47,701 nt of DNA from Gracilibacillus boraciitolerans JCM 21714 (GCF_000521485.1 NZ_BAVS01000025.1:1-47701); one strand, 5' to 3'. Positions 9,380 through 18,476 are shown, counted from the stretch's first letter. A program made the numbers and translations. The notes: generated by a model not told the origin, from the letters alone.

Positions 9380-9437
9380 GGTTCATCCTCCTAGTCATTG
9401 AGTCTAAGTAATACAAAGTCAAATTTGTTTCAAAAAG

Positions 9438-10274
9438 CTATTTTAAATCTTCGATAGGAACAAAATCCATATCCTTGAATGTATAATTTTCTCCTGCCAT
9501 TGCCCAAATAAATGTATAATTTTTAGTTCCTACCCCCCCAGAGTGAATAGACCATGGAGGTGAAAGAATAGCTTGTTCATTTTTCACCAGTAAGTGACGT
9601 GTTTCATCCGGTTTACCCATAAAGTGAAATACTCTTGATTCTTCCTCCATATCAAAATATAGATAGATTTCAGATCTGCGGTCATGTACATGTGCAGGCA
9701 TCGTATTCCACATATTATTCGGTTCAAGTAAGGTCATACCCATCATCAGTTGACAGCTTTGAATTCCTTCACCATGAATATACTTATAGATCGTCCGATT
9801 ATTAGATTCAGCATCTGCGCCTAGTTTCGTCGGGATGGCATCACTAATTGGTAACACCTTTGTAGGATATTCTTTATGCGCATTAGCTGAGACAAAATAA
9901 AGTTTCGCAGGGTTTGACGGATCGTTACTATGGAAGGTAACATCTTTTTTGCCTAAACCGATATATAGACAATCGCGTTTATTTAATTGAAATTCTTCGC
10001 CATCTACTAACACTTTTCCTTGTGAACCAATATTCACAATGCCAATTTCACGACGTTCCAGGAAAAATTCGGTGCGTAATGCCTCACCTGCATCTAGCTG
10101 AATCGGATCTTTCCCTGGTATGACACCTCCAACTAATAGCCGGTCATAATGAGAATAGACCATATTCAATTTATTCGGTTGAAATAGTGATTCGATTAAG
10201 AATTGATTTCGTAATTTTTCGGTGGTGTACCCCCCCTTCACATCTTCTGGATTTGCTTCATGTCTAATTTCCAT
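9438..10274 (-). CDS. kduI: 5-keto-4-deoxyuronate isomerase
   Basis: A 278-residue cupin-type isomerase, the usual KduI length. The metal ligands are visible: His195, His197 and Glu202 in PAHVHDRRSEIY and His244 in PPWSIHSG, and the C-terminal YTFIWAMAGEN is characteristic. It converts 5-keto-4-deoxyuronate (released by pectate, alginate-like or glycosaminoglycan lyases) to 2,5-diketo-3-deoxygluconate, the substrate of the next enzyme KduD. G/C7 runs at 9533-9539 (SGGVGT instead of SGVGT) and 10230-10236 (residues 14-15) probably add one Gly each. Confidence 0.92.
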   Translation of the reverse strand: MEIRHEANPEDVKGGYTTEKLRNQFLIESLFQPNKLNMVYSHYDRLLVGGVIPGKDPIQLDAGEALRTEFFLERREIGIVNIGSQGKVLVDGEEFQLNKRDCLYIGLGKKDVTFHSNDPSNPAKLYFVSANAHKEYPTKVLPISDAIPTKLGADAESNNRTIYKYIHGEGIQSCQLMMGMTLLEPNNMWNTMPAHVHDRRSEIYLYFDMEEESRVFHFMGKPDETRHLLVKNEQAILSPPWSIHSGGVGTKNYTFIWAMAGENYTFKDMDFVPIEDLK

Positions 10275-10337
10275 TTGCAGATTCCCCTCTCATTTTTATA
10301 AAAAGTTTTGGTGAATAACAATTTTCGCTGTGTGTTT

Positions 10338-11027
10338 CTATTCATGAATGAAGTAATTGGCATATTCGGTATGAATTTTATCTCCCAGCCTTGCAAAACC
10401 GCTATTAAGGTGATCTGTGATGTGTCTTTCAATATTTTCAATATCCCGGTTTTTTATAGATTCCACTAATTTTTGATGGTCATTGAAAATAGATTGAAAA
10501 TCTTTGATGACGACAATATCTAGCATTCTAAATCTTGTATAATGGACTTGTAATTTTTGAATCTGCTCCCAAACTTTAAGCTTATTAGTTGCGCTAAACC
10601 AAATTGCATGAAATTCACCATCCAATCGGTAAAATTCCTCTGCGGTAAAATCTGATTGTAGTAAGGACGCCTGACTGTCAAGATTTGATTCTAGTTTATG
10701 AATCTGTTTATCGTCTAAATTCTCAATGAAGTCTTTGATAACCGCTATTTCTAGTACTCTTCTCATATAGATGAATTGTTTAATTGTCTCTATAGATAGC
10801 AAAGTTACATAGTTCGCTTTATATGGGATACTTATTACTAATCCATCATTTTTCAATTTTTGGAGCACATCCCGACTTGGTGTCCTGGAAATATTATATT
10901 TTTCACATATCTCCTGCTCTGTGATTACCTGTCCAGGCTTTATAGTCAAGTTTAGAATGTCTTTTGACAAACTTTTATATACTTCTTCTGGCTTCGTAGC
11001 TGTGTCATAAAATTTGTAAGTTGACAT
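10338..11027 (-). CDS. GntR-family transcriptional regulator, FCD type (KdgR-like role)
   Basis: A 229-residue regulator with AAGGAG six bases before the ATG. The N-terminal winged helix has the GntR core (ILNLTIKPGQVITEQEICEKY, SRTPSRDVLQKL). The C-terminal 140 residues form the all-helical FCD ligand domain with its metal-binding His and Asp scattered as in FadR-type proteins. Position between the transporter genes and kduID makes it the likely repressor of this operon, with an unsaturated-uronate or ketodeoxygluconate effector. The palindrome at 14422-14445 is a candidate binding site. Effector and site are inferred. Confidence 0.82.
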   Translation of the reverse strand: MSTYKFYDTATKPEEVYKSLSKDILNLTIKPGQVITEQEICEKYNISRTPSRDVLQKLKNDGLVISIPYKANYVTLLSIETIKQFIYMRRVLEIAVIKDFIENLDDKQIHKLESNLDSQASLLQSDFTAEEFYRLDGEFHAIWFSATNKLKVWEQIQKLQVHYTRFRMLDIVVIKDFQSIFNDHQKLVESIKNRDIENIERHITDHLNSGFARLGDKIHTEYANYFIHE

Positions 11028-11126
11028 GATATACTCCTTCTACATATGATAATTATTTTAAAAGTTTATTTTCACTTCATTTATTCTCTATAGAAATCAC
11101 ATCCCTGCGTCAAGTATTTTGTACTA

Positions 11127-12647
11127 TTATTTTCTTTTACGGAAAAAATTAAGCAACTTTTTGCCTCTAATAAGTGGAAGCACGGTGGTCAATACGACAA
11201 TGATAATGAATAAAACGGAAATAGGCCTGGTGAAAAAAATCGAGATATCACCACTTGATAGTATTAAGGATTGTCTTAATGACTCCTCTACTTTTGGCCC
11301 TAAGATTAAAGCAATGACCATAGGAGCGGGTGGATAGCCATTTTTTAGCATTAAATAACCTATCACACCAAAAAATAAGCTCACACCCACACCTGTTAAT
11401 GTTCCAATAATCGCGTAGCCACCAATAATACAAAAAGCTAATATGACAGGATACAAAATGGAATTTGGAATCTTAAGAATATTGATAGCCCATTTTGAAG
11501 CAAAGAATCCTAGGAAAAGCATAATGATATTAATAATGAAAAAACCTATAAATACAGTATAGATTAATTCACCTTGGAACCTGAAGAGATCTGGTCCCGG
11601 AGTTAAACCATGGATCATTAATGCTCCTAAAAATATCGCAGCAGAAGAGGTTCCCGGAATACCTAACGTAAACGTGGGAATTAAGGATCCTCCTGTAATC
11701 CCATTATTGGATGACTCAGAGGCGATAATTCCTTCGTAACTACCTTTTCCGAATAACTCAGGCTTTTTAGAGGTTCTTTTTGCTTCATCATATGCAATAA
11801 ATGATGCGACACTACCGCCTGTTCCAGGAATCGCACCAACGCCAACACCAATGATTGAGGACTTTAGCAGTAATAGCTTGTGTTTAAATAAATCTTTCCA
11901 TGAGACATTACTTGGTGTGTCAGAATGATCAGGCATATCTTGAATAAATATTTTCCTTCGCCTTTCTATTTGATAAAATACCTCTGCAATCGCAAATAAT
12001 CCAATGCAAGCTGGTATAATATTTAATCCAGCATTTAAAAAATTCATTCCAAAATTAAAACGTGACACGCCTGATACAAGATCTATCCCAACACTCGCAA
12101 ACAATAAACCGAATGCAGCTGATATCAAACCTTTGATAGGGGGGGAAGTTCCACTAACTCTTGCGATCACCGTTAATCCTAAGAATGTAAGAGTAAACAT
12201 CTCAGGAGGTCCGAATTGTAATGCTATTTTTGCTATTTGGGGGGGAGCAAATAGCATTAAGAAAATGCCACTAATTAATCCACCTATTACAGAAGAATAT
12301 AACGCTATCCGTAGCGCACCTGACGCTTGTCCTTGATTGGTAAGTGGATAGCCATCCCAAGCTGTAGTAACGGAAGATGGCGTTCCAGGTGTGTTAATTA
12401 ATATTGCTGTGATAGCACCGGCATATGTTCCTGCACAATAGACACCAGTCAATAGGATAATCCCTGATAAAGAATCTAATCCAAATGTGAAAGGGAGGAC
12501 AAGGGCGACTCCCAGAGTAACCGTTAGCCCTGGCATTGCGCCGACAAAAAGTCCAATAACAACACCAATAGACATAAGCAGTATATTTTCAAATGTAAAC
12601 AATTGACCTAGTCCTGCTAAAAGGTATTCCATTAACAATATACTCAC
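11127..12647 (-). CDS. tctA: Tripartite tricarboxylate-type transporter, large membrane subunit
   Basis: A 506-residue protein with about eleven membrane segments, the usual TctA length. Conserved stretches include GAMPGLTVTLGVALVLPFTF and AITAILINTPGTPSSVTTAWDGYP near the N-terminus and the internal repeat GAIPGTGGSVASFIAYDEAKRTS. TctA is the ion-driven permease that takes substrate from the TctC binding protein. C7 runs at 12139-12145 and 12239-12245 give Pro-Pro pairs that are probably one Pro longer than native. In this operon the substrate is likely a uronate or related acid rather than citrate, by context. Confidence 0.92.
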   Translation of the reverse strand: MSILLMEYLLAGLGQLFTFENILLMSIGVVIGLFVGAMPGLTVTLGVALVLPFTFGLDSLSGIILLTGVYCAGTYAGAITAILINTPGTPSSVTTAWDGYPLTNQGQASGALRIALYSSVIGGLISGIFLMLFAPPQIAKIALQFGPPEMFTLTFLGLTVIARVSGTSPPIKGLISAAFGLLFASVGIDLVSGVSRFNFGMNFLNAGLNIIPACIGLFAIAEVFYQIERRRKIFIQDMPDHSDTPSNVSWKDLFKHKLLLLKSSIIGVGVGAIPGTGGSVASFIAYDEAKRTSKKPELFGKGSYEGIIASESSNNGITGGSLIPTFTLGIPGTSSAAIFLGALMIHGLTPGPDLFRFQGELIYTVFIGFFIINIIMLFLGFFASKWAINILKIPNSILYPVILAFCIIGGYAIIGTLTGVGVSLFFGVIGYLMLKNGYPPAPMVIALILGPKVEESLRQSLILSSGDISIFFTRPISVLFIIIVVLTTVLPLIRGKKLLNFFRKRK

Positions 12648-12656
12648 CTCCTTTGA

Positions 12657-13139
12657 TTAGAAAAAGATTCCGGTTGGTAACGTTCGACCAAGAAATGTTG
12701 TAAACACATAGTTAAGTAAAAAACTCGTGAGTAACGGCACAAGGATAATTTGCAACCAGCTTCTATTTCCCATTAACAGCATGACAGACACTAACAGAAT
12801 GATCATTGCGATAATAAAACCTAGATATGGAACAAGGACAATCCATAATACAATAGCAATAAACGTGAGACAAACTCTGAATATGTTCATATATTGTGTT
12901 TTACTCATTTTTTTGTACTCTTCTACACGTTCTTTCCTTTTGATATTTATTATTTCTACCACACTTAATAATACGATGAGTGAAGAAAGGAAGTAAGGTA
13001 AAGTACGGGCATCAACTCCGCTAACGTTATTTCCATTGACCATACTTAGATCGATTTGAAATGGTACAAGGATAAAAATCGCCAGTCCGATCAAAGCAGT
13101 ACTAATGCTCGGAATATACTTTCTGCTATTGAGATACAT
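12657..13139 (-). CDS. tctB: Tripartite tricarboxylate-type transporter, small membrane subunit
   Basis: About 160 residues with four hydrophobic segments, as expected for TctB. I place the start at the ATG at 13139 (MYLNSRKY) because the purine run at 13147-13153 lies about seven bases upstream; an ATG at 13160 would put that run inside the gene. The end is nine bases before tctA. TctB is needed for TctABC transport, its exact role is unclear. Confidence 0.85.
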   Translation of the reverse strand: MYLNSRKYIPSISTALIGLAIFILVPFQIDLSMVNGNNVSGVDARTLPYFLSSLIVLLSVVEIINIKRKERVEEYKKMSKTQYMNIFRVCLTFIAIVLWIVLVPYLGFIIAMIILLVSVMLLMGNRSWLQIILVPLLTSFLLNYVFTTFLGRTLPTGIFF

Positions 13140-13146
13140 ATAAACA

Positions 13147-13153
13147 CCCCCCC
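13147..13153 (-). promoter_or_regulatory. Ribosome binding site of tctB, a G7 run
   Basis: Read on the minus strand, AAGGGGGGG precedes the tctB start by seven bases. It decides the start at 13139 and is another anomalous G run. Confidence 0.55.
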
Positions 13154-13200
13154 TTATCACTTTAGAAAAAGCTTGACTTTTTTTGTTTTGAGTAAGATAT

Positions 13201-13244
13201 AGATACGGGAGATTTGAGAAAGGGCTTTCATTCCTCCCGTATCT
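13201..13244 (-). promoter_or_regulatory. Intercistronic hairpin between tctC and tctB
   Basis: AGATACGGGAG (13201-13211) and CTCCCGTATCT (13234-13244) are perfect 11-bp inverted arms with a 22-base loop, directly after the tctC stop. No U run follows on the minus strand, so it more likely stabilises or partially terminates the transcript, which would give the binding protein higher expression than the membrane subunits. Confidence 0.7.
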
Positions 13245-13250
13245 GAATTA

Positions 13251-14207
13251 TTATTGAAGAAGTTCGTTAAACATTTCAAAATCTTTTTTGTTCTTTTCCA
13301 TAATTTCTCCCCCATTTCGAATGATTAACTGCTGTCCTCTTTCATCAACAAATGCCTTAAATTCCTCACTAGCTGCAGCTTCCATTACAGCAGTTTCTAA
13401 TGTTTTTACAATATCATCGGGAACCTCATTTGGTGCAAGTACAAAGAATTCCACTCCTACCGAAACGTCATAACCTTTTTCTTTGAAGGTTGGAACATCT
13501 GGCAAGTTATCTAATCGCTCATCGGACGCGGCTGCTAAAATTCGAAGTTCACCAGATTCAATATAAGGCATCATAGCACCAGCTGTACCTCCGACAACAT
13601 CCACGTGTCCTCCCAGAAGGGCTGTAATTGCCGCTGCACCTCCATCAAAAGGAACATCATTTGTTTTTATATTTGTTTGTCCGAAGAATAACTCTAGGAA
13701 TATTTGGGCAACTCCTCCAACTCCTGAGTGGCCTCGATCTATTACGGTATCCGTATTTTCCTCTTTAAGTAAATCATCTAGTGTTTCCCAAGGTGAATCA
13801 GCACGTACAGCTAATACACTGGCATCATATGAAACACCTGCAACACCTTTGAAATCATCGAGACTATATTCGACATCGATTAAATTGGGTTGTACAGCGA
13901 TTGGATCAGTTGGAGCAAAAAAGATTGTATAGCCATCTGGTTCAGCAGTAGAAGCAACTGTGGAGCCAACTGTTCCAGAAGCGCCTGCAATATTTTCAAC
14001 ATTAAATGGCTGACCTAATATCTTTCCAACCTCTTCCATTAGTACACGTGATGTTAAATCATTTGAGCCACCTGTTCCATATGATACGATAACTCTAACT
14101 GGTCGGTCGGGATAGGCCTTATCAGAACTAGCCTTTTCCGTGCACCCAAATAATAAAGAACTAAAGCTTACCATTACCATTAACAAAACGATTAATTTTT
14201 TGTTCAT
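13251..14207 (-). CDS. tctC: Tripartite tricarboxylate-type transporter, substrate-binding lipoprotein
   Basis: About 318 residues. The start at 14207 (MNKKLIVLLMV) has GGAAGGA just upstream and opens a lipoprotein signal with lipobox LLFGC; an upstream in-frame ATG at 14276 lacks these. YPDRPVRVIVSYGTGGSND and the later GGHVDVVGGTAG are typical of the Bug/TctC family, which binds small carboxylates between two lobes outside the membrane. First gene of the operon tctCBA-gntR-kduI-kduD. Confidence 0.9.
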   Translation of the reverse strand: MNKKLIVLLMVMVSFSSLLFGCTEKASSDKAYPDRPVRVIVSYGTGGSNDLTSRVLMEEVGKILGQPFNVENIAGASGTVGSTVASTAEPDGYTIFFAPTDPIAVQPNLIDVEYSLDDFKGVAGVSYDASVLAVRADSPWETLDDLLKEENTDTVIDRGHSGVGGVAQIFLELFFGQTNIKTNDVPFDGGAAAITALLGGHVDVVGGTAGAMMPYIESGELRILAAASDERLDNLPDVPTFKEKGYDVSVGVEFFVLAPNEVPDDIVKTLETAVMEAAASEEFKAFVDERGQQLIIRNGGEIMEKNKKDFEMFNELLQ

Positions 14208-14724
14208 AAGTTCATTCCTTCCCAAATTAATTGTGGAATTATTTAATAAAAACTTTTTTAGAACCCAAAAATTCAATTGCCGGTAATATCTGTGGTCCGA
14301 GATAACGCTTTCAAAATAAAATGTGTTGGATACTTAGATGGCAGACAAGTTAATAGAATTACTTTCTCACTTTATAGTATCTCACTATCTGACCAATTCC
14401 CCCCCTTATTTATTGGTAAATGTATACATTGTATACAATGTATACGATATAATTAGATATTATATAGAATAACTTAGGAAAAAGCAATATATTTTTTTGG
14501 GAACATGAAACATGGAGACGAGCGGTTCTTTTGTCTACTTGGCGTGATAAAGGCTGAAGTGAAGGAAGAAAGGGACAGATAGATGGCAAAGGAGAAGGAA
14601 AAATGGAAGCACTTGCTAATGTTACTATTTGATTTATTATGAAATTTGTAACTGGAGTGTTTGAAAAATTAATTTAAGATAAAGGGAGACGCTGGAAATA
14701 CCTGTTCTTCTGATGTCTATGAAT
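14208..14724. other. Regulatory region upstream of tctC and intergenic spacer
   Basis: About 500 bases without a gene. It holds a palindrome at 14422-14445, a C7 run at 14399-14405, and around 14510-14545 a degenerate GGTTCTTTTGTC stretch reminiscent of REP-type elements. I do not see a clean -35/-10 pair for the minus-strand operon. Confidence 0.5.
14422..14445. promoter_or_regulatory. 24-bp perfect palindrome, candidate GntR/FCD operator
   Basis: The half GTATACATTGTA is followed by its exact reverse complement TACAATGTATAC. The centre ATTGTATACAAT resembles operators of FCD-type GntR regulators for uronate genes (TTGTATACAA-like). It lies about 215 bases upstream of tctC, the first gene of the operon that encodes such a regulator. 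Binding is inferred. Confidence 0.6.
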
Positions 14725-15665
14725 TTATCGCTCTCTTAATATTACTTGATTTCTCCCCCCCTTATCTTTTGCTTGATACAAGGCTTCATCCGCTTGTTTT
14801 AACATGTTGTCTTTATCGATATGTTTGCCAAGAATAGCAGTAAATACACCAATGCTGATTGTAACATAATTAGATACCGGAGATTTTTCATGTGCTATTT
14901 TGAGTTGCTCGATTAGCTGATTGATCTCATTAGCAATTTGTCCTACTTCACCTTTACTCAATTTAGGAATCAGACAAACAAATTCCTCACCGCCATAGCG
15001 GGCTGCTAATCCATCAGGTAATGCGTGCAATTGTTTATCCAGTGCCTGGGCAACCTGTTTAAGACACTCATCCCCCTTCTTGATGACCATACCAATCGTT
15101 GAAAAGTTTAAAATAATCAATATCTAAGAACAACATGGAAAGAGGTGTATTATTTTTAGCACAATCCTTAAATTGTTTTTGAAAGTAATCATCAAATTGT
15201 CTGCGGTTCGGTATATTGGTTAGTCCATCCACCAACGCCATATTTTTAAGTTTATCGTTTAATTGCGCTAGTTTTTATTACTTTACTGAAATTGATTGGT
15301 GTGCGCTTCGATCTTTATGGAATCTTTAAACCAATTACTTCATTCAGCTCTGTCGCTGAAACTTGCAATCGATAGGTAGCATACCCATCACCAGGCAGGC
15401 TTTGATCATTCCAAGTTCCTGGTAAATCTATTACACTAGCACTTTTAGCTTTAGTATCTTCAGCAAAATCATCTGGTTCTAATAGCTGTTTCCAATAAAA
15501 CAGCCATTCACCATTAAACTGAATTAATTCGTCTTTATGATTCCATTCAGATAAATCTAATTCACCATTTACGGCAAACTTATTTTCTGAATCTATTTCA
15601 GCGGGCACACCACATGCTAGTAATATGAAAATAAAAGATAATAAGATGATTAATTTAAGCTTCAT
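14725..15665 (-). pseudogene. Diguanylate cyclase gene with internal deletion
   Basis: The 5' part (15665 down to about 15315) encodes a lipoprotein-like signal (FILLACG) and an extracellular sensor domain of the kind found before 7TM-DISM membrane regions (NGEWLFYWKQLL, DLPGTWN). The 3' part (about 15290 to 14725) encodes a GGDEF domain: MALVDGLTNIPNRRQFD, FLDIDYFKLFNDWYGH and the active-site variant GGEEF. The seven-helix region expected between them is absent and stops separate the two parts, so the gene is internally deleted. The GGDEF part is also frame-shifted at a G5 (15072-15076, read as C) that should be four, and a G7 near the end (14755-14761) adds a Gly in KDKGRNQ. Function is probably lost. 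Confidence 0.7.
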
Positions 15666-15969
15666 AATCCCACCATTTCTTCTAGATGCTGTGAAACTAG
15701 GGGGGGAAGGTTTTTCAGTTTCAATAGGCAGTTTCGTTTTAAGCTTATTATAACAGGAAATAAGAAACGGGGGGGATAGGCTTATTTTCCTATCTTAGTG
15801 AAAACATCAGTACTGACATACAAAGCTTTAATTTTAAAAGCTAAATGAATTTAAACTCATAATTCAACAAGGTATAACTGTAATTTTAAACATCTAAAAG
15901 TGGATTGTTAGCATTTATAAAGCATTTTTATCAACTTTTTTCATACACTGCTTTTAGAGGTGATAAAAA
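15666..15969. other. Intergenic region between the cyclase remnant and cwlJ
   Basis: About 300 AT-rich bases with two G7 runs (15700-15706 and 15769-15775). Upstream control of cwlJ must lie here; in Bacillus it is a mother-cell (sigma E) promoter, but I cannot pick one with confidence. AGAGGTGAT at 15955-15963 is the ribosome binding site. Confidence 0.45.
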
Positions 15970-16411
15970 GTGGCAAGAGTAAAATACAACAGCAGTGATA
16001 TTGACTTAATGGCACGTATGATGAGGGCGGAAGCGGAAGGGGGAAGGGAAATTAGGAATGCTGATGGTTGGCAATGTCATCATAAATCGAGCCAAAGCAG
16101 GTTGTTTAGATTTTAAAGATTTAAGGAGCATCTCCGACGTTATTTATCAGGTTCAGGGTGATAATTATTCTTTTGAAGCTGTTCAAAAAGGAAACGTTTT
16201 TTATCAGCGTGCAAGAGAGGTGGAAAGAAGATTAGCAGAACAAACGATAAAGTACTGGAGAGAGCATCCTTCTAAATATGCGTTATGGTATTTTAATCCT
16301 TATGGTGAATGTCCACCGACATGGTATGGCCAGCCATTTGCTGGACAGTTTAAAGAACATTGTTATTATGAACCAGAAGCAAATACTTGTGAAGGTGCTT
16401 ATAGATGGTAA
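15970..16411 (+). CDS. cwlJ: Spore cortex lytic enzyme CwlJ (frame-shifted at a G5 run)
   Basis: Starts at GTG 15970. The G5 at 16039-16043 breaks the frame; with four G it reads LMARMMRAEAEGEGKLGML and continues VGNVIINRAKAGC, FKDLRSISDVIYQ, FYQRAR, ALWYFNPYGECPPTWYGQPF to the stop. Length about 146 residues and these motifs, including the catalytic Glu in RAEAEGEG, match CwlJ of Bacillus, a SleB-type hydrolase in the spore coat that degrades cortex peptidoglycan in calcium-dipicolinate-triggered germination. The usual neighbour gerQ is not here. With CwlJ the organism is probably a spore former. Confidence 0.85.
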
Positions 16412-16412
16412 C

Positions 16413-16447
16413 AAAACCCCCACTGTTGGTGGGGGGGTTTTTATTTT
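16413..16447 (+). terminator. Rho-independent terminator of cwlJ with unequal arms
   Basis: AAAACCCCCAC, loop TGTTG, then GTGGGGGGGTTTTTATTTT. The left arm has five C (16417-16421) and the right arm seven G (16431-16437). Such hairpins usually have equal arms, so the G arm looks expanded by about two. Confidence 0.85.
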
Positions 16448-16458
16448 GGGAATAGGAA

Positions 16459-16482
16459 ACAGAGCCTGTCCCCCTGTATCCA
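16459..16482. repeat. REP-like fragment
   Basis: ACAGAGCCTGTCCCCCTGT shares its core with 8587-8613 and 28235-28265. Probably one copy of a dispersed intergenic repeat. Confidence 0.5.
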
Positions 16483-16531
16483 AAACAGGTCAATTTTATA
16501 TCCCTGTGTGGTCAATTTTGTTGACTTTTTT

Positions 16532-16546
16532 AGTATGCGCTTACAT
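16532..16546 (+). promoter_or_regulatory. Possible cre (CcpA) site before the sugar importer operon
   Basis: AGTATGCGCTTACAT matches the CcpA consensus TGNNARCGNWWWCAW except at two positions. It lies about 40 bases before the first permease, next to TTGACT (16521) and TATAAT (16548) whose 21-base spacing is long for a standard promoter. Catabolite repression of a sugar operon is expected. Confidence 0.35.
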
Positions 16547-16587
16547 TTATAATGGGGGTTAATTACTTAACGAGGTGGTGCTAGAGG

Positions 16588-17536
16588 GTGAATTCATATG
16601 CAGAAGAGAAAAAGGTGGATGTTCCAATCCAAAAAGCTCAAGTAAATACCGCCAGAAGAAAGGCGAAGTGGAAGAAGGTTTTAGCATATGCAGCGTTCGT
16701 TGGACCAGCACTGCTATTCTTCTTAACCATTCAGATTGCTCCTTTTATCATGGGGATTTATTATTCCTTTACTTCCTGGAATGGGGTAAGTGCAGCGATT
16801 GAATGGGTGGGATTTGACAATTATATAAAAATCTTTACCAACGATCAGAAATTTTATCAATCCTTTCTATTTACAACAAAATTTATGTTAGCCGCTGTCT
16901 TTATTAGTAATCTGATAGGCTTTGGACTTGCTTTAATATTAAATGCGGCGCTGAAGACAAGAAATATTCTGAGAACTGTCTTTTTTATTCCAAATGTAAT
17001 CGGTGGTTTATTGCTTGGTTTTATCTGGCAGTTTATTTTTATCAAAGGTTTTGCTTCCATTGGTAACATAACTGGGCTGTCTTTTTTTCAGCAACCCTGG
17101 TTAGGAACAGAAAACACGGCATTTTGGGGGAATTGTTATTGTATTTGCATGGCAAATTAGCGGCTATATGATGGTAATTTATATTGCGGCATTACAAGGG
17201 GTAGATCATTCTCTTTTAGAAGCTGCCAAAATAGATGGTGCATCCTATCTGAAAGTATTAACCAAGATTATTGTTCCATTGATCTTACCGGCATTTACGA
17301 TCTGTTTCTTTCTAACGATTTCAATGGCCTTTAAAATTTTCGATTTAAATATTTCGTTAACAGGTGGCGGACCATTTAACTCCACCGAATCGGTAGCGAT
17401 AAATATTTATCAAGAAGCTTTTACCAATAATAGATATGGACTTGGAACAGCTAAATCGATCTTGTTTTTCATCGTAGTAGTGATCTTTACAACATGTCAG
17501 GTGATGTTTACCAAGAAGAAGGAGGTTGAAGCATGA
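16588..17536 (+). CDS. Sugar ABC transporter permease 1 (frame-shifted at a G5 run)
   Basis: GTG start at 16588 after CGAGGTGG and AGAGG. The frame breaks at G5 17126-17130; with four G it reads NTAFWGIVIVFAWQISGYMM and continues to 17536, giving about 316 residues with six membrane segments. The EAA loop that contacts the ATPase is EAAKIDGASYLKVLTKIIVP. This is a MalF/UgpA-type permease of the carbohydrate uptake transporter-1 family. Its stop overlaps the ATG of permease 2. No ATPase gene is in the operon, so a shared MsmX-type ATPase elsewhere is likely. Confidence 0.85.
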
Positions 17537-18369
17537 TCACAGGAAGATATACAAAAGCTACGTTACTTTTAGAAGTGTTTGCGATTCTCTTAGCTTTGTT
17601 TTTTCTCGTTCCCTTTTACTTTGTAGTAGTCAATTCTGTCAAATCTTTCTCAGAGATTCTTGTGGATGCAGCAGCTTTACCAACAGAAATTCTATTTAGT
17701 AATTACGCCAATGTCTGGGATGTGCTTAATTTCCCGGTAGCCTTTATGAATTCATTTTTAATCACGATTTTTAGTATTGCTGGTATCGTGTTGATTAGTG
17801 CAATGGCTGCATGGAAAATGGTTCGAACACCAGGCAGACTGAGTAAAATTTTGTTTATACTGTTTGTTTCCGCAATGGTGATTCCCTTTCAAACGGTGAT
17901 GATTCCCCCCCTGATGAAGCTGGGAGGCATGCTTGGGATCATGAATAGTATTCCAGGAATTATTCTTATGTATTTCGGTTTTGGGGTTTCGTTATCCTTG
18001 TTCTTATTTCATGGTTTTGTCAAAACAATACCAAAGGAAATTGAGGAATCTGCGAGAATTGATGGTGCCAATGACTTTAGTGTGTTTTGGCGAATTGTCT
18101 TTCCACTATTAAAGCCAATTGCAGTTACCGTAGTGATTTTAAATACGCTATGGATTTGGAATGATTATCTGTTACCACTGCTAGTTTTACAGGATCCAGA
18201 TTTGAGAACGATTCCATTAGCAACTAGTTCCTTCTTTGCTCAGTATACAAAGCAATGGGATATGGGACTTGCGGCACTTGTAATGGGGGGGATTGCGCCA
18301 ATTGTTGTCTTTTTCCTCTTTTTACAAAAACATATTATCAAAGGGATTGCTGCTGGTTCTATTAAATAA
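17533..18369 (+). CDS. Sugar ABC transporter permease 2
   Basis: A 278-residue MalG-type permease with six membrane segments and the EAA loop EIEESARIDGANDFSVFWRIVF. Its ATG overlaps the stop of permease 1 (ATGA). A C7 run at 17905-17911 gives MIPPLMKLG where the family has MIPLMKL, and a G7 at 18285-18291 gives VMGGIAP. It pairs with permease 1 to form the channel. Confidence 0.9.
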   Translation: MITGRYTKATLLLEVFAILLALFFLVPFYFVVVNSVKSFSEILVDAAALPTEILFSNYANVWDVLNFPVAFMNSFLITIFSIAGIVLISAMAAWKMVRTPGRLSKILFILFVSAMVIPFQTVMIPPLMKLGGMLGIMNSIPGIILMYFGFGVSLSLFLFHGFVKTIPKEIEESARIDGANDFSVFWRIVFPLLKPIAVTVVILNTLWIWNDYLLPLLVLQDPDLRTIPLATSSFFAQYTKQWDMGLAALVMGGIAPIVVFFLFLQKHIIKGIAAGSIK

Positions 18370-18447
18370 TTCAGAAATTTTATTAAAAAAGATAGATACA
18401 AAAGGTATATAATGAAGGTAGAAAACAACTGCCTCCATTTATATAAA

Positions 18448-18476
18448 GTAAGATTTCCTTTATTGGGAAGTCTTAC
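18448..18476 (+). promoter_or_regulatory. Hairpin between permease and binding-protein genes
   Basis: GTAAGATTTCC (18448-18458) faces GGGAAGTCTTAC (18465-18476) with a six-base loop. No U run follows, so it is more likely a stabilising or partial-termination hairpin that lets the binding protein be made in excess. Confidence 0.5.

Noticed and set aside
11119-11337. Small plus-strand frames opposite tctA
   Set aside because: They are antisense to a strongly conserved membrane protein and have no initiation signals.
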